Below, piece after piece: positions 18,037-29,085 of a stretch of DNA of 34,248 nucleotides. The notes below the pieces were generated by a model. It was not told the origin of the DNA and did no database searches. It saw nothing but the letters and a program-made list of their open reading frames with translations. The stretch is from NCBI GenBank assembly GCA_012033205.1, contig JAAUSO010000066.1, positions 1 to 34,248 on the forward strand, written 5' to 3'. Source of the DNA: Richelia sp. SL_2_1. GTDB lineage: Bacteria > Cyanobacteriota > Cyanobacteriia > Cyanobacteriales > Nostocaceae. How positions within the stretch are numbered: the stretch's first letter is position 1; each line of letters begins with the position of its first letter. A program made the position numbers and the translations under genes.

Positions 18037-19620
18037 ATGAAAGCGGCTCGTCCTCCACTTTTTCTGATGCTCACAGCAGGAGTGGTGGCGTGCGCCATCA
18101 TCCTACCTTTTCTGTATTTGGTAATTCGGGCTGCAAGTATTGGTGGGGATGGGTTATGGAATTTAATTTCCAATCCCCGCTATCTGATGATTATGTTAAA
18201 TAGTGCAGGGATGGCAGCAATTGTGACATTATTGTCAACTTTGATTGCCGTACCCTTAGCATTTTTGACAGTGCGGACGAATTTACCAGGCAGACGCTTT
18301 TGGTTGGTGGCAACAACTTTACCCTTAGCGGTTCCTAGTTATGTGGGTAGTTTTGCGCTGATTGCCACCTTTGCCCCACGGGGAAGTTTGTTGCAATTAT
18401 TACTCGAACCTTTGGGAGTAGAAGAATTACCCTCGATTTATGGTTGGCCTGGGGTAATTTTATCATTGACCTTGTTTACCTATCCCTATATGCTGCTGAG
18501 TGTGCGTGCTGGTTTGCAAGGGATAGATCCATCTTTGGAAGAAGCCGGACGCAGTTTGGGATACAATAGTTTAGAAACCTTTCGGCGTGTAGTTTTACCC
18601 CAATTAAAACCATCCTTGGTAGCTGGAGGTTTGTTGGTAGCATTATATAGTTTGCGTGACTTTGGTACACCATCCTTGATGCAATTTGATGCCTTTACCA
18701 GGGCGATATTTATCCAGTATAAAACTAGTTTTGACCGTAATACCGCAGCGGCTCTATCTTTAATGTTAGTTGCCTTGGTAATGGCAATTTTGTGGGTAGA
18801 ATATCGAGTCAGGAGTCGTGCAGCGTATTATACTCGCGGTTCTGCGTCGTTACGTCCTCCGAAAATTATCAAGTTGGGAATTTGGAAATGGGTAGCCTTT
18901 GCTTTTTGTTTGGTAATTACGTTGTTGGGGGTAGCATTACCAGTAGGAGTGAGTATATTTTGGTTGGTACGGGGAATTTTGAATAGTGATTATCAGATTC
19001 CTAACTTGTTTCCAGCGATTTTCAACTCAGTTTCCGCAGCGGGATTAGCGGGTTTGGTGACAACTATTTTTGCTCTGCCGATCGCAATTTTATCGGTGCG
19101 ATTTCCCAGTAGAATTACGGCGATGATTGAGCGTTGTTCTTACATTGCTTTTGGTTTACCGGGGATTGTGGTAGCTTTAGCGGTGGTATTTTTTGGAGCC
19201 AATTATTTACCATTGCTATATCAAACCTTACCGATGTTGGTATTTGCTTATTTGGTCTTATTTGTACCGCAATCAGTGGGAAGTATTCGGAGTTCTTTAC
19301 TCCAAGTGAGTCCCCGATTAGAAGAATCGGCTCGTAGTTTGGGGAGGACACCTTGGCAAACTTTAAGAGAAGTGACTATTCCTTTGGTGAGTCCAGGTTT
19401 AGTTAGTGGTGGAGTACTGGTATTTTTAACTACGATTAAGGAACTACCAGCCACAATGATGTTAGCACCGATTGGTTTTAATACCCTAGCGGTGGAAATT
19501 TGGAAAGCCACAGAAAATGTCGATTTTGATGATGCAGCATCTGCTTCCTTAGCGATGTTATTTGTATCAATGATTTCAACATTTTTAGTATTATCCCAGG
19601 AGAAAAAAGCCCAAAGCTGA
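18037..19620 (+). CDS. futB: Ferric iron ABC transporter, permease
   Basis: A 527-residue fused permease with two tandem binding-protein-dependent transport domains and about twelve membrane helices. Each half carries an EAA loop: EEAGRSLGYNSLETFRRVVL in the first, and EESARSLGRTPWQTLREVTI in the second. The partner binding protein FutA is encoded 3 bases upstream, with AGGAG near the futA end serving as ribosome binding site. The ATPase (FutC) is not in the window, as in cyanobacteria where it is often unlinked. The N-terminal residues to about 40 form the first helix. Confidence 0.94.
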   Translation: MKAARPPLFLMLTAGVVACAIILPFLYLVIRAASIGGDGLWNLISNPRYLMIMLNSAGMAAIVTLLSTLIAVPLAFLTVRTNLPGRRFWLVATTLPLAVPSYVGSFALIATFAPRGSLLQLLLEPLGVEELPSIYGWPGVILSLTLFTYPYMLLSVRAGLQGIDPSLEEAGRSLGYNSLETFRRVVLPQLKPSLVAGGLLVALYSLRDFGTPSLMQFDAFTRAIFIQYKTSFDRNTAAALSLMLVALVMAILWVEYRVRSRAAYYTRGSASLRPPKIIKLGIWKWVAFAFCLVITLLGVALPVGVSIFWLVRGILNSDYQIPNLFPAIFNSVSAAGLAGLVTTIFALPIAILSVRFPSRITAMIERCSYIAFGLPGIVVALAVVFFGANYLPLLYQTLPMLVFAYLVLFVPQSVGSIRSSLLQVSPRLEESARSLGRTPWQTLREVTIPLVSPGLVSGGVLVFLTTIKELPATMMLAPIGFNTLAVEIWKATENVDFDDAASASLAMLFVSMISTFLVLSQEKKAQS

Positions 19621-19649
19621 TTGAATTTGGGAACAGAAAGTAGTAGGGT

Positions 19650-19685
19650 GCGTTTGACCGAAGATATATAATTCGGTCATAACGC
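19650..19685. repeat. Hairpin downstream of futB
   Basis: GCGTT and AACGC enclose GACCGAA, a 9-base loop and TTCGGTC. There is no T-run on the plus strand, so a role as an intrinsic terminator is weak. It may instead stabilise the 3' end of the futAB mRNA or be a dispersed repeat. Confidence 0.6.
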
Positions 19686-19785
19686 ATCAACTATAATTGA
19701 TATTTAAAATTCATCGTTGGATTCAGTAACGCCTAATTTTGCGTTACTACTACTCCACCACATTAATTTTGATGAGTATTACTTC

Positions 19786-19833
19786 AGTCCTATTCATAGG
19801 ACTTTCACTATTAGACGGGGAATTGCATTCCCC
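19786..19833. ncRNA. Candidate structured RNA: two adjacent perfect hairpins
   Basis: AGTCCTATTCATAGGACT (19786-19803) has a 7-bp stem and 4-base loop. GGGGAATTGCATTCCCC (19817-19833) has a 7-bp stem and 3-base loop. They are 13 bases apart and followed by a GC patch. No coding frame is present. This could be a small RNA, or a dispersed repeat that is only visible once in this window. The strand is not determined. Confidence 0.35.
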
Positions 19834-19852
19834 GGCGCATTGGCATAATAAC

Positions 19853-20035
19853 CCATCATAATTAATGAAAAGGACTACTACTAGTGCTTTGCATTAGTTT
19901 TGATTGGTTTTGTTTGTCTACCGACGTAATGTAGAGACGTTATATATAAAGTCTCTGCAAGATTTCTGGTAAAATCCGACTACTAGTAACTTTATATTAA
20001 TTAAGCCATCATAATTAATGAAAAGGACTACTACT
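19853..20035. repeat. 30-bp direct repeats 153 bases apart
   Basis: The sequence CCATCATAATTAATGAAAAG followed by GACTACTACT occurs at 19853-19882 and again, identical, at 20006-20035. The interval includes the GAGACG palindrome at 19931 and the fragment AAAATCCGACT, similar to an arm of the AAGTCGGG family. This may be a duplication made by an inserted and decayed element. Confidence 0.7.
19931..19958. repeat. GAGACG palindromic repeat, copy 3
   Basis: GTAGAGACGTTATATATAAAGTCTCTGC: arms GAGAC and GTCTC, with a decayed centre. Same family as at 8752, 16832 and 28973. Confidence 0.65.
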
Positions 20036-20126
20036 CCCTTCAGGCTAAACAGATTACCGATGTAATTTCTTTTCCCCCTGCTCCCTGTCCCCTAGATTCG
20101 GTAATCATCTGGCACAATAAGAGTAG

Positions 20127-20507
20127 TTAATCAGGGCGAGAACCTCCTTGAGGATTTCCACCAGCCCAAGGTGGACGACCTGAACCATTACGAATATTAA
20201 TTACCGAACCGTCACTACGGGTAATTTTAAAAGCATCGAAGTCCTCATCATCGTATTCTCCGACAACTGTCACCCTCTCTCCAGCATTAAAATTAAACTT
20301 TTGCCACCAACGGGGAGCAGTATCAACAATTACTTGTCCCGTACCATCATCGAGAATAAATTCATTCCCAACTACGCTTTTAATTGTCCCAGAAATGGTC
20401 ATTCCGGAATTACCCTGCAAGTCTCCAATATTGGTTTGAGCCAATACTTGGGGAATACCTACAGTCATCAAAGTAGATGTTACAGTTAGAAGGATTGCTT
20501 TCTTCAT
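20127..20507 (-). CDS. Secreted OB-fold protein
   Basis: 126 residues from the ATG at 20507 (a TTG two codons upstream is less likely). A signal peptide of about 23 residues ends at VLAQ. The rest is a small bacterial OB-fold: TISGTIKSVVGNEFILDDGT, then QVIVDTAPRW, GERVTVVGEYDDEDFDAFKI and a closing strand. It has a Gly/Pro-rich tail (GRPPWAGGNPQGG). Similar folds (YgiW/YdeI, BOF family) bind cations or stress ligands in the periplasm; the ligand here is unknown. It is a monocistronic gene, convergent with the region after futB. Confidence 0.7.
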   Translation of the reverse strand: MKKAILLTVTSTLMTVGIPQVLAQTNIGDLQGNSGMTISGTIKSVVGNEFILDDGTGQVIVDTAPRWWQKFNFNAGERVTVVGEYDDEDFDAFKITRSDGSVINIRNGSGRPPWAGGNPQGGSRPD

Positions 20508-20687
20508 AACCAAAATTTTTAATTGTTGATAATTTTAATTTATCAGAATTTTATTTGAAAAATACATCTAAGTTTATCAATATCGTTAATACTTTTTTCT
20601 TATCCCCTATCCCCGAAATAATTTTAAGGTTGTCAGTCTGGTAGTAGGATAAAATTGTAAAAAAATATTATTAAGGCTTGATTCCAA

Positions 20688-21637
20688 ATGAATTGGTTGC
20701 TTTCTACTTCGGTAATTATCCTTGCAATATTAATTATTAGCATCGCATTATACTTAATTACCGCTCGCCGCTATCAATCATCTGATTCTGTAGCCAATTC
20801 CTACGACGAATGGACTCAAGATGGTATTTTAGAATTTTACTGGGGTGAACATATCCACTTGGGTCATTATGGTTCACCACCGCAAAGTAAAAATTTTCTG
20901 GTTGCTAAATCCGATTTTGTTCATGAATGGTGCGTTGGGGTGGTTTAGATAAGTTGCCTCCCGGTACCACGGTTTTAGATGTTGGTTGTGGAATTGGGGG
21001 TAGCAGCCGTATTTTAGCTGCTGATTACGGTTTTGACGTTACGGGTATTACCATCAGTCCGCAACAAGTCAGACGTGCTACTGAGTTAACTTCTCAAGGA
21101 GTAAGCGCAAAGTTTCTGGTCGATGATGCCATGGCGCTTTCTTTCCCCGATGCTAGTTTTGATGTAGTATGGTCAATTGAAGCTGGTCCCCATATGCCAG
21201 ATAAAGCGGTTTTCGCCAAAGAACTAATGCGAGTATTAAAGCCAGGTGGGATATTGGTTGTAGCTGACTGGAATCAAAGAGATGACCGGCAAAAGCCGCT
21301 GAATTTATGGGAGAAACCCGTAATGCAGCAACTATTAGATCAGTGGTCACATCCAGCTTTTTCCAGTATTGAAGGCTTTTCGGAACTTTTAGAAGCCACC
21401 GGATTTGTTGAAGGACAAGTGATTACCGCAGACTGGACACAAGAAACACTTCCTTCTTGGTTCGATACTATTTGGCAAGGAATAGTCAAACCCCAAGGAT
21501 GGATGCGTTTTGGAGTATCGGGTTTTATTAAATCAGTGCGGGAAGTACCTACACTTCTACTGATGAGGTTAGCATTTGGTACAGGACTTTGCCGATTTGG
21601 GATGTTCCGTGTACAAAGGTCAAAGGTTAAAGGTTAA
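20688..21637 (+). pseudogene. MPBQ/MSBQ methyltransferase (Sll0418 type) with a one-base frameshift
   Basis: This gene matches the Synechocystis Sll0418 methyltransferase, which methylates 2-methyl-6-phytyl- (and solanyl-) benzoquinol in tocopherol and plastoquinone synthesis. An N-terminal membrane anchor (residues 3-24) is followed by RRYQSSDSVANSYDEWTQDG and a SAM motif, VLDVGCGIGGSSR. SVEAGPHMPDKAVF-like and DWNQRDDRQKPLN segments come next. The frame changes at about 20926: GTTCATGAATGGTGCGTTGG would read V-H-E-M-V-R-W with one more A. As written, translation from 20688 stops at 20946 and the SAM domain is open only from an ATG at 20927. A sequencing error, recent mutation or reinitiation are all possible. 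The C-terminal residues RSKVKG are encoded by the heptamer repeat. Confidence 0.85.
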
Positions 21638-21705
21638 AGGTTAAAGGTTTAAAATAACTGTCAACTGTCAACTGTCCACTGTCAACTGTCAACTGTCAAC
21701 TGTTG
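21614..21705. repeat. Two heptamer arrays: (AAAGGTT)n then (AACTGTC)n
   Basis: AAAGGTTAAAGGTTAAAGG covers the end of the methyltransferase reading frame to about 21650. After a short spacer, about seven copies of AACTGTC, one changed to CACTGTC, run from 21656 to 21700. The same two heptamers occur as a pair in the opposite orientation at 33455-33540. Confidence 0.92.
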
Positions 21706-21716
21706 GTGGTCTTGCT

Positions 21717-22895
21717 TTAAAAAAAGTCTGCCATCCAAGGAGATGAACCTGTAAATATCTTTGTAGCGGTTACAAGCGCGGCTTGTGTTCCATCGAGTTT
21801 TCCTGCAAGTTGCAATTGTTGGGCTGTAAATAATCCTGTATACAACGGTGCTAGTCCCTCAATTCCTAGCTTTAATTCAGCTTTACCACCTTTTACGATG
21901 TTTCCGCTTCCTTTGCTGACAGATAAAATAAATTTACCGTTGTTTTCTACTATTAAATCATCTGTTATTTCTAAATGCAATTCTGTTTCAATTCCTGATA
22001 AATAACCGCGTGCGGATAATGCTTTTTCTATGTTGATTATTCGCAACATCCAATATTTCGTAAACTTGATTTTGGCGGTTTGTTCTGGTAATAGTAATGT
22101 GAGATAATTGTTGACAGAATCGCGCCAACGTATTTTATCTATTTGAGCGCGATGATTATTCAGAAATGACCAAAATGTTGTTGCGGCTGCGTTTGTCAGC
22201 ACAACCCAATCCCTAATCCGTAAAATTGCATCGTCATTTTCTGAATGTTGACTAAATATCATGTAACCTTGGGGTTCTTCTGAGGAACCAATCAGATAGG
22301 CATAGAAAGTATCCTTCTCAGAAGGTTTCGTGATACGATGCCAAATCGGTTGAGCGCGATTCAAGTATCCGTTAATATTTTTTGCTTGTTTTGTATATAG
22401 TTCGTAAAAGATTTGTGAATCTGTGGGAACCGTTTTTACAGGTAAAGGTTGTTCGCGAATTTGAATAGTCTGGGTTGGAATTTCCCAAGCGCAAAAACTA
22501 CCTGCTTGCTCGTATCCTAACTTTCTATATAAACGTTGAGTTGCGGGATAAAGTACGGAGATAGCGACACCGTTGTGATCAAGTTCTTTGATTGTCTGTT
22601 GCATTAAACTTAGTGCTGCACCAGTTCCCCGATGTTCTGGAGCAATACCAACTCCAGCAATTCCCGTCATCGGTACACTTTCACCACCCCACCATTGCAT
22701 CATCGGAATAGTTGCTAATCCACCGACAATTTCTTGATTCTGGCGGATTAGCCGTAAATTTTCTATCCCCATCAAGTTAACCCAACTTTGTTCTTCCTCT
22801 GGTGTACTTAAAAAACATTGTCCCAAAATATTTCCAAATCGCAGAGCATCTTCTAAGTGACAATCGCTACTATATTCAAATTCAGGCTTCATCAT
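21717..22895 (-). CDS. Eis-family GNAT acetyltransferase
   Basis: A 392-residue member of the Eis (enhanced intracellular survival) N-acetyltransferase family. It has a tandem GNAT architecture with a C-terminal sterol-carrier-like domain. The acetyl-CoA motif is GVGIAPEHRGTGAALSL (about residues 83-99). SVLYPATQRLYRKLGYEQ follows, then the second GNAT-like part with RIRDWVV. The C-terminus ends in WMADFF; in Eis the terminal carboxylate acts as the general base. Eis enzymes acetylate amines of varied substrates, including aminoglycosides, but this one's substrate is unknown. Start ATG at 22895, with a second ATG directly after. Confidence 0.9.
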   Translation of the reverse strand: MMKPEFEYSSDCHLEDALRFGNILGQCFLSTPEEEQSWVNLMGIENLRLIRQNQEIVGGLATIPMMQWWGGESVPMTGIAGVGIAPEHRGTGAALSLMQQTIKELDHNGVAISVLYPATQRLYRKLGYEQAGSFCAWEIPTQTIQIREQPLPVKTVPTDSQIFYELYTKQAKNINGYLNRAQPIWHRITKPSEKDTFYAYLIGSSEEPQGYMIFSQHSENDDAILRIRDWVVLTNAAATTFWSFLNNHRAQIDKIRWRDSVNNYLTLLLPEQTAKIKFTKYWMLRIINIEKALSARGYLSGIETELHLEITDDLIVENNGKFILSVSKGSGNIVKGGKAELKLGIEGLAPLYTGLFTAQQLQLAGKLDGTQAALVTATKIFTGSSPWMADFF

Positions 22896-23103
22896 AATAT
22901 TTACTGCAATAGAGAGTAGATATCAAAGCATAATACAAATGATGATATTTTTATTATTCAAATTATAAGTATTTCTAAATTTTGATTTCAAGTAGCTTTA
23001 TGTAATCAATAAATAATAGATGATAAGTGCTAATTGAATTTAAATATATATAAATGAGATGCAGCCCAAGATAATATTAATCGCTATTTTGTTGTTCATA
23101 AAA

Positions 23104-23433
23104 TTAGCTGACATTTTCCGAGTTAGAATCTTCCTCATTTGGTCCAGGCATCCATTTGGGAGTATAAACAGGTGATTGTGCTTCTACTCTACCAACAATT
23201 GATGCTGCTGCACCGCACATAACTACTACTATTTGGGCAATATCTTGACCATAATCTACAGATTCTCCTTTTAAAATTGCATCAACATCTTCGCCGACAA
23301 TGGGAGCTATTGCTGCTGTTGATGTGAAGACAATACCCCAAAAAGTTTTGCTGCCAAATAAGCTTTTGCTTTTGTGATTCATATCTTTTGAATGTTGATT
23401 ATATTGTTCTTGTGGTTGTTGAAAAGAAGTCAT
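23104..23433 (-). CDS. Small membrane protein, holin-like, unknown
   Basis: About 110 residues from the ATG at 23433; the frame is open to 23538 but the extra N-terminal codons look non-coding. A Gln/His/Ser-rich start is followed by the pattern SKTFWGIVFTSTAAIAPIVG and, after a short loop, a second hydrophobic stretch (IAQIVVVMCGAAASIVGRVEA). The two-helix layout ending in GRVEA resembles small phage holins, but similarity is only in pattern. The tail PVYTPKWMPGPNE is hydrophilic. No phage genes are nearby. Treat the function as unknown. Confidence 0.55.
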   Translation of the reverse strand: MTSFQQPQEQYNQHSKDMNHKSKSLFGSKTFWGIVFTSTAAIAPIVGEDVDAILKGESVDYGQDIAQIVVVMCGAAASIVGRVEAQSPVYTPKWMPGPNEEDSNSENVS

Positions 23434-23729
23434 AATTTGATTTTTCACTCCAAAGATAGGTAAGTTTAGGTAAGTTAATCTAAAAAACTTTTGTAATTTA
23501 AGCTTCACTGTAGAAATCCTAGTTTCGGAAAATTTCATGAAAATAATTCACATATTTTAAGTAGATTAGGATTAAAAATTTTCCTTATTCCAACGGAGTA
23601 GGGAGTAGGGGTAAGGTTTTAAGTCTAGTAAATATTCTGTTACATCACGATATATAGTCATGGGAGATAATTCGGGTTACGTGAAAGTTTCCCGCCTTCT
23701 GCGGTTTACAGGACAAAATTGATAAGTGA

Positions 23730-25789
<2,060 letters not shown>

Positions 25790-25963
25790 AGTTTATGAGT
25801 TTGGGAATAGAGGTTTAATCTAAGTATTTAGTGCTTTTGTACTAAATTTGTTAGTGGTTGTCAAGATTTTTGGGATTATAAACCTTACTAGACGCTGAGA
25901 GCGCTGAGGGAAGAGGTTAAGGAGAGAAATTGTAATATTTGTAGGGTGTGTTAGACGCACGAC
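25790..25963. other. ligA upstream region
   Basis: No gene. The segment presumably carries the ligA promoter; no clear boxes were seen. The GCTGAGAGCGCTGAGGG and GTAGGGTGTGTTAGACGCACGA motifs look like pieces of dispersed repeats. Confidence 0.4.
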
Positions 25964-26092
25964 TATAGCGGTTTTCACTTGGGTGGAATACAAATATTAC
26001 CTCACCCCGCCCTCCGGGCACCCCTCTCCTCACTAAGGAGAGGGGATGGGGGTGAAGTTTTAGGGTATTGGACTCAACCGAAATTTGCTATA
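25964..26092 (-). mobile_element. 129-bp foldback element, copy 2
   Basis: Inverted relative to the copy at 7514-7641. Read on the minus strand it starts TATAGCAAATTTCGGTTGAG and ends GAAAACCGCTATA, matching copy 1 with scattered substitutions and a few length changes near the centre. It lies between ligA and the DCC-family gene, both on the minus strand. Confidence 0.85.
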
Positions 26093-26298
26093 TATAAACA
26101 AATAACCGATAAATCAACGAATTCGTCTAACGCACCATCTATAATTTTATGAAATTACGAGATTACCAAAATTCAAAAAATGGTGTGTGACTAGGGTGTT
26201 AACTTTTTCGAGAATTAACCCAAATTTATTCATACAATTTGTTTGTCGTTAATAACTTATGTGCCAGTTGCGTAAGTTTTATCATTGTTCCTTATTTA

Positions 26299-26781
26299 TC
26301 AATCCACCCGACAACGCCCTTCATCATCACAACCAAGCCTTTCCTGACGCTGTTTAATCACGGTTTCTAAACTAGGTCTTCCGGTGAGTTTTAACCGCAA
26401 ATCCGCCCAAATACCGTAGATAAAGTTAGCTAAACTACCCAAAATCGGTAATTTGGTAATCGCATAAACCCAACCCATCCCCAAGGCTTCATAAACCCGA
26501 CGAAAAACTTCGACGTTTTTAATTACTGTACCGTCAGGTAAAATCCCATGAATTCTTCCCATCGCCGTTTCAAAGTCAATTCCACCATTTTCTTCCGGGT
26601 TATAATCATCTGCTGCGATATCGACAAATGCAACTTTACCTCTGCCCCCATCGCGTTTTTGTAAAAAGTTGACTTCGCGTAAACATAAGGGACATTCACC
26701 GTCGTAGAGTAGCTTGATTTCCCAAGTCGGTTGGTTAAGATTTTGACTGGAATTATTGACGGGTGTGGTTGAAGAAGACAT
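26299..26781 (-). CDS. DCC-family (DUF393) thiol-disulfide oxidoreductase
   Basis: A 160-residue protein of the DUF393/DCC family, named after the conserved Asp and two Cys residues in YDGECPLCLREVNFL (Cys30, Cys33), a thioredoxin-like redox motif. A typical GRIHGILPDG segment and VFRRVYEALGMGW follow. The last ten residues add another Cys pair (CDDEGRC), which is not a core feature of the family. No signal peptide is seen, so action in the cytoplasm or at the membrane is likely. Substrate unknown. Start ATG at 26781. Confidence 0.85.
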   Translation of the reverse strand: MSSSTTPVNNSSQNLNQPTWEIKLLYDGECPLCLREVNFLQKRDGGRGKVAFVDIAADDYNPEENGGIDFETAMGRIHGILPDGTVIKNVEVFRRVYEALGMGWVYAITKLPILGSLANFIYGIWADLRLKLTGRPSLETVIKQRQERLGCDDEGRCRVD

Positions 26782-26947
26782 AAGAATTTAAGTTGGTTTA
26801 TACAAGTTGTGTATATAACTAATATTTATATTCTCTCAAATTATGAAGAAAAGTGAAGGAGATTTTTTCTAAATAAATATACGTAGACACTGCATAAAAC
26901 TACTCGACTAAAAGTATATCTCTAGATTTAGTATTACGACAATAATC

Positions 26948-27016
26948 ACAGAAGTCGGGTTTTTAGGATAAATATCGGTAACATCAGAAAATAGTCATAA
27001 AAACCCGACTTCTTAT
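26948..27016. repeat. AGAAGTCGGGTTTTT foldback element, copy 2
   Basis: The arms AGAAGTCGGGTTTTTAGGATA and AAAAACCCGACTTCT are exact inverted repeats over 15 bases and enclose about 35 bases. It lies in the divergent gap between the DCC gene and ndhD and is immediately followed by a short CCCTATTC heptamer run (27017-27043). The gap is otherwise AT-rich, and the ndhD promoter must be right of 27044. Confidence 0.85.
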
Positions 27017-27043
27017 CCCTATTCCCTACTCCCTATTCCCTTT
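27017..27043. repeat. Short heptamer run (CCCTATT/CCCTACT)
   Basis: Four imperfect copies of TCCCTAT/TCCCTAC sit between the foldback element and the presumed ndhD promoter. Another heptamer motif distinct from the other arrays. Confidence 0.7.
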
Positions 27044-27138
27044 CTATGATTACCTTCGATAAAACTTATAAATAAAATGTTACAAACTCTAGTAAGATGA
27101 TGTTAATCATAAAATAAGTATTTATCCTCATTGACATC

Positions 27139-28821
27139 ATGGCGGAACATTTTCCTTGGCTAACCGCAATAGTTTTATTCCCACTCCTTGCTTCTTTTCT
27201 CATCCCCGTATTGCCGGATAAAGATGGTAAATTCGTGCGATGGTATGCCGTTGGTGTGGGTATGGCAGACTTTTTCTTGATGTGTTTTACCTTTTGGCGG
27301 CATTATGATGCAAGCAATGCAAGTTTTCAACTAGCGGAAAGTTATGCTTGGGTGCCTCAGTTGGGTTTCAACTGGGCTGTTTCCGTCGATGGTTTGTCTG
27401 TTCCTTTGGTACTTTTGGCGGGATTTGTCACGACGCTGGCGATGTTTTCGGCTTGGCAGGTTGACCGTAGACCGCGTTTATTTTATTTTCTCATGTTGGT
27501 GCTGTATTCGGCTCAGATAGGAGTATTTGTCGCCCAAGACTTACTCTTGTTCTTTATTATGTGGGAAGTAGAACTGGTTCCCGTATATTTACTAGTGAAT
27601 ATTTGGGGCGGCAAAAAGCGACGTTATGCAGCAACCAAGTTCATTCTCTATACCGCAGCCGCTTCTATATTTATTTTAGTCGCCGCGATCGCAATGGCAT
27701 TGTATGGCGGGGACAATGTAACTTTTGATATCGCGACTTTGGCAACAAAGAATTATTCCCTGGGTTTGGAACTATTACTGTATGCGGGATTATTGATTGC
27801 ATTTGGTGTCAAATTAGCGATTTTCCCCTTACATACTTGGCTACCGGATGCACACGGCGAAGCTTCTGCTCCCGTATCGATGATTTTAGCGGGTGTATTG
27901 CTGAAAATGGGTGGATACGGATTAATTCGGCTGAATTTAGAAATTCTTACCGACGCACATATTTACTTTGCACCAGTTTTAGCAACTCTTGGGGTAATTA
28001 ACATTATCTACGGTGCTTTAAATTCCTTTGCTCAAACTCATATGAAGCGGCGTTTGGCTTACTCCTCAGTTTCTCACATGGGATTTGTACTGCTGGGTAT
28101 CGCTTCCTTCACCGATTTGGGAATCAATGGTGCAATGTTGCAGATGATTTCCCACGGTTTAATTGCATCAGTATTATTCTTTTTAGCTGGTGTAACTTAT
28201 GACCGCACTCATACAATGAAAATGGATGAAATGGGCGGTATCGGGCAAGTAATGCCGAAAGTTTTCGCTTTGTGTACAATAGCTGCAATGGCTTCCTTAG
28301 CACTTCCGGGAATGAGCGGATTTATCAGTGAACTTTCGGTATTAGTAGGTGTCACCACAAGCGATATTTACAGTTCAACTTTCTGTACAGTAACGGTTTT
28401 CTTAGCTTCTGTAGGAATTATCCTGACTCCGATTTATTTACTTGATTTGTTGAAACAGGTATTTTATGGCGAAGGGAAGGTTATCTGCGATATTGGGAAT
28501 GCGAAATTTGAGAATTTAGAAGCAGAGGGTACAGCTTGTTTTGGTACCGATTGCGCTTTACCAGATGAATCAGTTTACAGAGATGCTAGCCCCCGTGAAG
28601 TGTTTATTGCAGCTTGTTTCCTAGTGGTAATTATCGGAATTGGATTTTATCCCAAAGTAGCAATGCAGATTTATGACGTGAAAACAGTAGCAGTCAATGC
28701 TCAAGTGCGTCAATCTTATACTCAAATTTCCCAAAGTAATCCGGGTATTTACGCGAAAGGATTTTTGACACCGGATATTGCTTCTTCGGAAGTTGTGCCA
28801 GTTTTAGGAGCTTTGAAGTAA
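27139..28821 (+). CDS. ndhD: NAD(P)H-quinone oxidoreductase subunit 4 (NdhD)
   Basis: A proton-pumping antiporter-like subunit of the cyanobacterial NDH-1 complex in the thylakoid membrane, used in respiration and cyclic electron flow. About 14 helices are expected in 560 residues. Conserved signatures are [23 protein letters not shown] with the essential Glu, [18 protein letters not shown] with the essential Lys, and [12 protein letters not shown]. It belongs to the NdhD1/D2 (NDH-1L) group rather than the CO2-uptake NdhD3/D4 group, judged by overall sequence. It stands alone here. A cysteine-containing loop (TACFGTDC, about residues 472-479) is near the C-terminus. Confidence 0.95.
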   Translation: MAEHFPWLTAIVLFPLLASFLIPVLPDKDGKFVRWYAVGVGMADFFLMCFTFWRHYDASNASFQLAESYAWVPQLGFNWAVSVDGLSVPLVLLAGFVTTLAMFSAWQVDRRPRLFYFLMLVLYSAQIGVFVAQDLLLFFIMWEVELVPVYLLVNIWGGKKRRYAATKFILYTAAASIFILVAAIAMALYGGDNVTFDIATLATKNYSLGLELLLYAGLLIAFGVKLAIFPLHTWLPDAHGEASAPVSMILAGVLLKMGGYGLIRLNLEILTDAHIYFAPVLATLGVINIIYGALNSFAQTHMKRRLAYSSVSHMGFVLLGIASFTDLGINGAMLQMISHGLIASVLFFLAGVTYDRTHTMKMDEMGGIGQVMPKVFALCTIAAMASLALPGMSGFISELSVLVGVTTSDIYSSTFCTVTVFLASVGIILTPIYLLDLLKQVFYGEGKVICDIGNAKFENLEAEGTACFGTDCALPDESVYRDASPREVFIAACFLVVIIGIGFYPKVAMQIYDVKTVAVNAQVRQSYTQISQSNPGIYAKGFLTPDIASSEVVPVLGALK

Positions 28822-28884
28822 AGATAAAATTAAATAAGTAGGTTGGCTCAAACAAACATAATTATGTAAGGAAATGTTAAGTAA

Positions 28885-28930
28885 TTGAAACCCTTGCGAT
28901 TGCTTCACTTCGCTCCGCTCGTTCGCAATG
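28885..28930. repeat. GATTGCTTCACTTCG repeat, partial
   Basis: CTTGCGATTGCTTCACTTCG followed by CTCCGCTCGTTCGCAATGACA. The same core is part of the MITE at 31699-31826. Here the left palindromic half is missing. Confidence 0.7.
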
Positions 28931-28972
28931 ACATAGTTATAAATTTTCCCATCCATCTACTTAATTAATAAT

Positions 28973-29008
28973 GTAGAGACGTTGCAGTGCAACGTCTTTA
29001 TTTTTTAT
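28973..29008 (+). terminator. Terminator-like GAGACG repeat downstream of ndhD
   Basis: AGACGTTGC, AGT and GCAACGTCT make a 9-bp stem with a 3-base loop (28978-28998), followed by TTATTTTTTATATT. It is the best-preserved member of the GAGACG family here and looks like a working intrinsic terminator about 155 bases after ndhD. Confidence 0.75.
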
Positions 29009-29085
29009 ATTATTGAGAATTTAGATTTGATCAGTATCTATTTTTTTGTGATTATATATTTTAATGAGAAAAACATAAAAATAAA

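Noticed and set aside
23104-23538. Prophage remnant suggested by the holin-like protein
   Set aside because: Neighbours are housekeeping genes; no lysin, portal, tail or integrase gene is present.
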